From Bradymonadales bacterium (GTDB lineage Bacteria > Bdellovibrionota > UBA2394), in NCBI GenBank assembly GCA_007693605.1, contig REDG01000052.1, positions 1-43,391 on the forward strand: a DNA stretch of 43,391 bases, read 5' to 3'. This document shows, piece after piece, positions 40,710-43,391 of this stretch. How positions within the stretch are numbered: the stretch's first letter is position 1; every line of letters starts with the position of its first letter. The notes beneath the pieces are model-generated. The model ran no database searches. It was not told the DNA's origin and worked only from the letters and a program-made list of their open reading frames with translations. Both the position numbers and the translations under genes were made by a program.

Positions 40710-41372
40710 TTACAAACCAGTTTGTAGAGCGTAGTGGTAGTCCTCGAAGAGAATGACTCGTTTTCGATAGAGTCTTTCGAGCGCGATCTTCATTCGCCTT
40801 CGTACTCCTTCGGTAGGTGGGAGTTGGCCCCAGCGGGCAGGGTTTGGAATGATGGAGGCTAGAAAGCAAGACTCTAAGGGCTTCAGTTCAGAGGCATCTT
40901 TCTGAAAGTAGAATTGGCTGGCTCGTTGAATGCCAATCAGGTTTTGCCCCCAATCAATGCTGTTCAGGTAGTGTTCGAGAATCTCGTCTTTCGACAGAAA
41001 GAGTTCGAGTTTGATGGTGATGAGAGCCTCTTTGAATTTTCTTGAGAAACTGCGGTCTGGCTGAAGATAGAGGTTTTTAGCCAACTGCTGAGAGATGGTG
41101 CTAGCACCTCGCAGGCGCCTACCGCTGGTTTGGCTTTCTCGCCAAGCGGCACGCATTTGAGAAAAATTAAAACCCCGATGTCGATAGAACTCGTCATCTT
41201 CCATGATCAAAACGGCCTGAATAAAGTGCCTCGGAAGTTCTTCGATGGACACAAAACCTCGTCCGGGCCTTTCTGGTAGGGGGGGCAGGCTCAAGAGCGC
41301 GGCCGCCAAAACGGCTAGATCGAGACTGAACAAAACGACAAGGCTGAGGACCAGCTTTCGGGTTGAAATCAT
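40710..41372 (-). CDS. mtgA: Monofunctional peptidoglycan glycosyltransferase (GT51)
   Basis: 220 aa from the ATG at 41372; the open frame continues upstream but adds unrelated sequence. One N-terminal membrane helix (about 7-28) anchors it. The GT51 motifs are complete: E58-D-D-E-F-Y-R-H-R-G-F (catalytic Glu), RGASTISQQLAKNLYL, KFKEALITIKLEL, EILEHYLNSIDWG and FLASIIPNPARW. It polymerises lipid II into glycan strands and has no transpeptidase domain. Length is a little short of typical MtgA (about 235). The stop is embedded in an ACAAAC-GTTTGT hairpin. It diverges from gltA. Confidence 0.93.
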   Translation of the reverse strand: MISTRKLVLSLVVLFSLDLAVLAAALLSLPPLPERPGRGFVSIEELPRHFIQAVLIMEDDEFYRHRGFNFSQMRAAWRESQTSGRRLRGASTISQQLAKNLYLQPDRSFSRKFKEALITIKLELFLSKDEILEHYLNSIDWGQNLIGIQRASQFYFQKDASELKPLESCFLASIIPNPARWGQLPPTEGVRRRMKIALERLYRKRVILFEDYHYALQTGL

Positions 41373-41382
41373 GGTTTTTCGG

Positions 41383-41412
41383 CTGACTCTTCGGTTTTGT
41401 TTTGAGTATGAT
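41383..41412 (+). promoter_or_regulatory. Candidate sigma-70-type promoter for citrate synthase
   Basis: CTGACT (41383-41388), 18 nt, TATGAT (41407-41412). It predicts a leader of about 78 nt before the gltA ATG. It lies just upstream of the divergent mtgA start, so it could overlap mtgA control. Confidence 0.4.
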
Positions 41413-41496
41413 AGAAACTTCGAGCGAGAGCCAGCTCTTCTGATCGAGATAGAAAGCATTTGAGTCGAAGCGCGAATCTTTGTACAGGAGTAAAGT

Positions 41497-42624
41497 ATGT
41501 CTGACAAAACAGCGGAGTTTAAAGAGGGCCTTGAAGGCATCGTCGCAGCGAGTTCTGCAGTTTGTAGCATCGAAAACGGCGTGCTTCGATATCGCGGAAT
41601 TGACATTCACGAACTCGCCCAGAAATCTAATTTCATCGAGACGGTTTATTTGCTGTGGTATGGCAAACTCCCCACGCAATCGGAGTGGGATGACTTAAAG
41701 TCTCAGCTGGAGGCCAATGCGGCCCTGCCCGAACCCGTGATCAAGGCGATGGAGGCTTTTCCGAAAAAGGCTAATTTTATGGATGTTTTGAGAACCACGG
41801 TTTCGTTGATGGCCTTCTACGATCCTGACGAAGAAGACAACTCCATTGAGGCGAACCAAAGAAAGGCGATTCGTTTGACGGCTCAGCTTCCTCATTTGGT
41901 AACTGCCTGGGAGCATATTCGAAATCAGCGCTCTCCGGTTCACCCCAAGAAGGGCTTGGGCATTTCGGCTAATTTTTTGTATATGCTGCACGGCAAGGAG
42001 CCGACCGATCTGGAACTTCAATGTTTTGACCAGGCTCTGATTTTGCATGCCGACCATGAGTTCAATGCCTCGACTTTTGCGGCGCGAGTGACGGCCGCCA
42101 CCCTGTCAGATATGTACTCGGCGATCACAACGGCGATTGGCACATTGAAAGGGCCATTGCATGGGGGAGCGAATCAAAGGGTGATGGAGACTCTGATGAA
42201 GATCGGAGAGATCGATCAGGTGGAAAAGTTTGTGAAAGAAGCCTTTGAAAAAAAGGAAAGAATCATGGGTTTTGGGCATCGAGTCTACAAGACCGGAGAC
42301 CCCCGTGCCAAAGAGCTGAAGAGAATGTCTGAAAAGCTCAGCAAAGAAAAAGGGGACTCCAAGTGGTTTGAGATGTCGGTCAAAATGGATGAGCTGGTGC
42401 AAAAGGAAAAGGGTCTATTGCCCAATGTGGATTTTTACTCGGCCAGCTCGTATCATATGCTGGGAATTCCCTTCGAAGCCTATACGCCAATTTTTGCCAT
42501 GAGCCGAATTGCGGGTTGGACGGCTCATGTGATTGAGCAGCTTTCGAACAATCGATTGATTCGACCGAGGGCCGATTATATCGGCCTAAAAGAGGCGAGC
42601 TTCGTTCCGATGAATCAACGCTGA
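41497..42624 (+). CDS. gltA: Citrate synthase
   Basis: 375 aa, the shorter type II/archaeal-like length rather than the 430 aa E. coli type. It condenses oxaloacetate and acetyl-CoA. Active-site residues are visible: His in LHADHEFNAS, His in GPLHGGANQRV and Asp in LPNVDFYSAS; RYRGIDIHELA near the N-terminus and GFGHRVYKTGDPRA are family signatures. AGGAG lies 6 nt before the ATG. 2-Methylcitrate synthase is a close relative; no prp genes are nearby, so the TCA role is preferred. Confidence 0.96.
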   Translation: MSDKTAEFKEGLEGIVAASSAVCSIENGVLRYRGIDIHELAQKSNFIETVYLLWYGKLPTQSEWDDLKSQLEANAALPEPVIKAMEAFPKKANFMDVLRTTVSLMAFYDPDEEDNSIEANQRKAIRLTAQLPHLVTAWEHIRNQRSPVHPKKGLGISANFLYMLHGKEPTDLELQCFDQALILHADHEFNASTFAARVTAATLSDMYSAITTAIGTLKGPLHGGANQRVMETLMKIGEIDQVEKFVKEAFEKKERIMGFGHRVYKTGDPRAKELKRMSEKLSKEKGDSKWFEMSVKMDELVQKEKGLLPNVDFYSASSYHMLGIPFEAYTPIFAMSRIAGWTAHVIEQLSNNRLIRPRADYIGLKEASFVPMNQR

Positions 42625-42674
42625 GTCGGACCAAGAGCTGATTCGCAATATGAAAGAGTTTAGCGCGTGGACGA

Positions 42675-43163
42675 CTAGTTGACGGGTGCAAGCGTCTGTC
42701 GGTTTTTGATTCGAATCTCACATCCAGGAACATTGAGGGTGAGGTTGTAACTTTCCATCCGGTCGCGAGAGGGATCAATTTGGCCTGAAACCTGGACTTT
42801 TCCGCCTGCTGAGCCCTCAGCGCTACCGATGCCGAGTGGAACCTCTCCAGAGGAGAATGTGGATTTCGAGTCGAGAGTGGCGCTTGTCACGCCATAGTTC
42901 GTCGCGAGTTGAGCGGAGTGAGTTGTCACAATCAGTCCGGTGTTTTGATCTCGAAGGTTGAGAATCTCCGTGCGAATTCTGTTTCCTGAGATGAAGACAT
43001 TCAGTGCCATGGTGAGAGGGGGTTGACCTTCTCCGCTTACGCCTCCGATACAGTCGACTGAATGGGTGCTAAGGGTAACGGGCCCCTCAAACCTCCCTTG
43101 AAACTGCTCTCCGCAAGCACTCGCAAAAAGAATCAGACTGACTAATAGTAGAATTTGTTTCAT
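42675..43163 (-). CDS. Lipoprotein of unknown function
   Basis: 162 aa from the ATG at 43163, with GGAGG 10 nt upstream. Lipoprotein signal with lipobox ASAC (Cys17). The mature region is Gly/Ser/Thr rich and beta-like (FEGPVTLSTHSVDCIGGVSG, LTMALNVFISGNRIRTEI, YNLTLNVPGCEIRIKNR) and carries two more Cys residues that may form a disulfide. No known domain recognised. It is convergent with gltA, 50 bp from its stop. Confidence 0.82.
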   Translation of the reverse strand: MKQILLLVSLILFASACGEQFQGRFEGPVTLSTHSVDCIGGVSGEGQPPLTMALNVFISGNRIRTEILNLRDQNTGLIVTTHSAQLATNYGVTSATLDSKSTFSSGEVPLGIGSAEGSAGGKVQVSGQIDPSRDRMESYNLTLNVPGCEIRIKNRQTLAPVN

Positions 43164-43298
43164 GATCAAACTGCCTCCGCTCTGTAATAATTGCAAGGCT
43201 TGTGCCAAGGGGAGCGGAGGGGGGCGGAAAAGTAAGTCAATGATTCTAGGCACTTAGCGTGAGGCTTCCGAGTGATTTCAAGAGCGTTTGAGACATGG

Positions 43299-43391
43299 AT
43301 GGGGCAGGCTTTAGGACGAAAGTCCCAGTCTCTAAATCTAGCGCAGGGAGACATAACTGACAGAGGAGGCGTGGAAGTTTTGATTGTGAGA
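43299..43391 (+). CDS. Possible 5' end of a coding region running off the window
   Basis: A frame opens at the ATG at 43299 (MGQALGRKSQSLNLAQGD...) and stays open to the edge. Only 31 codons are visible and no domain is recognisable. GAGGAGG inside this stretch could instead serve a later TTG or GTG start in the last 25 bp. Low certainty. Confidence 0.2.
   Translation, partial: MGQALGRKSQSLNLAQGDITDRGGVEVLIVR

Noticed and set aside
40616..40712. GGGAGG-T-CCTCCC palindrome and GGGCCC followed by eight T as an intrinsic terminator
   Set aside because: The GGGCCC stem is too short to fold with a loop, and on the plus strand no gene ends there; not strong enough to annotate.
40562..40756. Small plus-strand frame between the barrel gene and mtgA
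   Set aside because: It covers a palindrome and a T-run and overlaps the mtgA end; no ribosome site or similarity.
41373..41606. Upstream extension of the mtgA frame
   Set aside because: It would run through the gltA promoter region and into its coding sequence, and adds a segment with no GT51 or membrane features.
1..43391. Prophage, insertion sequence, CRISPR or toxin-antitoxin content
   Set aside because: No transposase, integrase, Cas, phage structural or toxin motif and no repeat array were seen; gene content is chromosomal throughout.

Overview
This 43.4 kb window reads as ordinary, densely packed bacterial chromosome. There is no sign of prophage, insertion sequence, CRISPR array, rRNA or tRNA. 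Outer-membrane lipoproteins, MotB, TolC-like and MlaC-like proteins and several peptidoglycan enzymes point to a diderm, flagellated bacterium. Frequent TTG and GTG starts, ATGA/GTGA couplings, an isolated MreB-type protein, a flagellin-glycosylation-type cluster and a matrixin with a myxobacteria-like C-terminal tail fit the Bdellovibrionota or former deltaproteobacterial lineages. That assignment is inference; no marker such as 16S is present.

Layout. 1-2.4 kb (minus): a two-gene M16 peptidase pair, one subunit with the zinc motif and one without. 2.6-6.5 kb (plus): a HAD-fold protein lacking its nucleophile, a TrmJ-type RNA methyltransferase, a small exported protein followed by a matrixin metalloprotease, and a coiled-coil rhodanese. 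6.5-7.5 kb (minus): a solitary ketol-acid reductoisomerase. 7.5-14.8 kb: DUF177, rpmF, plsX, fabG, acpP, fabF, rpiB and glyA as one plus-strand block, then a convergent Lon-N-domain protein and nusB. 14.9-17.5 kb: a free-standing M17 N-domain protein, an unknown gene and leucyl aminopeptidase pepA. 17.5-17.9 kb: a 400 bp gene-free stretch with a large inverted repeat. 17.9-22.7 kb: motB, an MreB-like gene, a degenerate PLP-fold protein and an EAL-domain protein.

22.9-31.9 kb (all plus): TolC-like, ino1, a CDP-alcohol phosphatidyltransferase, MlaC-like, transglutaminase-like, radA and an MltD-like transglycosylase. From ino1 to radA the genes overlap or nearly touch, so inositol-phospholipid synthesis appears to be co-expressed with a lipid-carrier homologue. 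31.9-36.5 kb: SH3 protein, Maf/DUF115 glycosyltransferase-like protein, pseB and a PseG-like protein, a partial pseudaminic-acid glycosylation locus. 36.5-43.4 kb: mltG-ruvX facing an lpoB-like/COG3014 lipoprotein pair, a small outer-membrane barrel, mtgA, citrate synthase and a lipoprotein.

Two themes stand out. One is cell-envelope work: lytic transglycosylases, a peptidoglycan polymerase and its activator, lipid synthesis and transport, and surface proteolysis. The other is several family members that have lost a key catalytic residue: the M16 partner, HAD-like, PLP-like and PseG-like proteins, and a degenerate GGDEF. The most interesting candidates are the matrixin with its possible secreted partner, the ino1-to-radA lipid operon, the PLP-fold and PseG-like proteins, and the unexplained inverted repeat near 17.8 kb.
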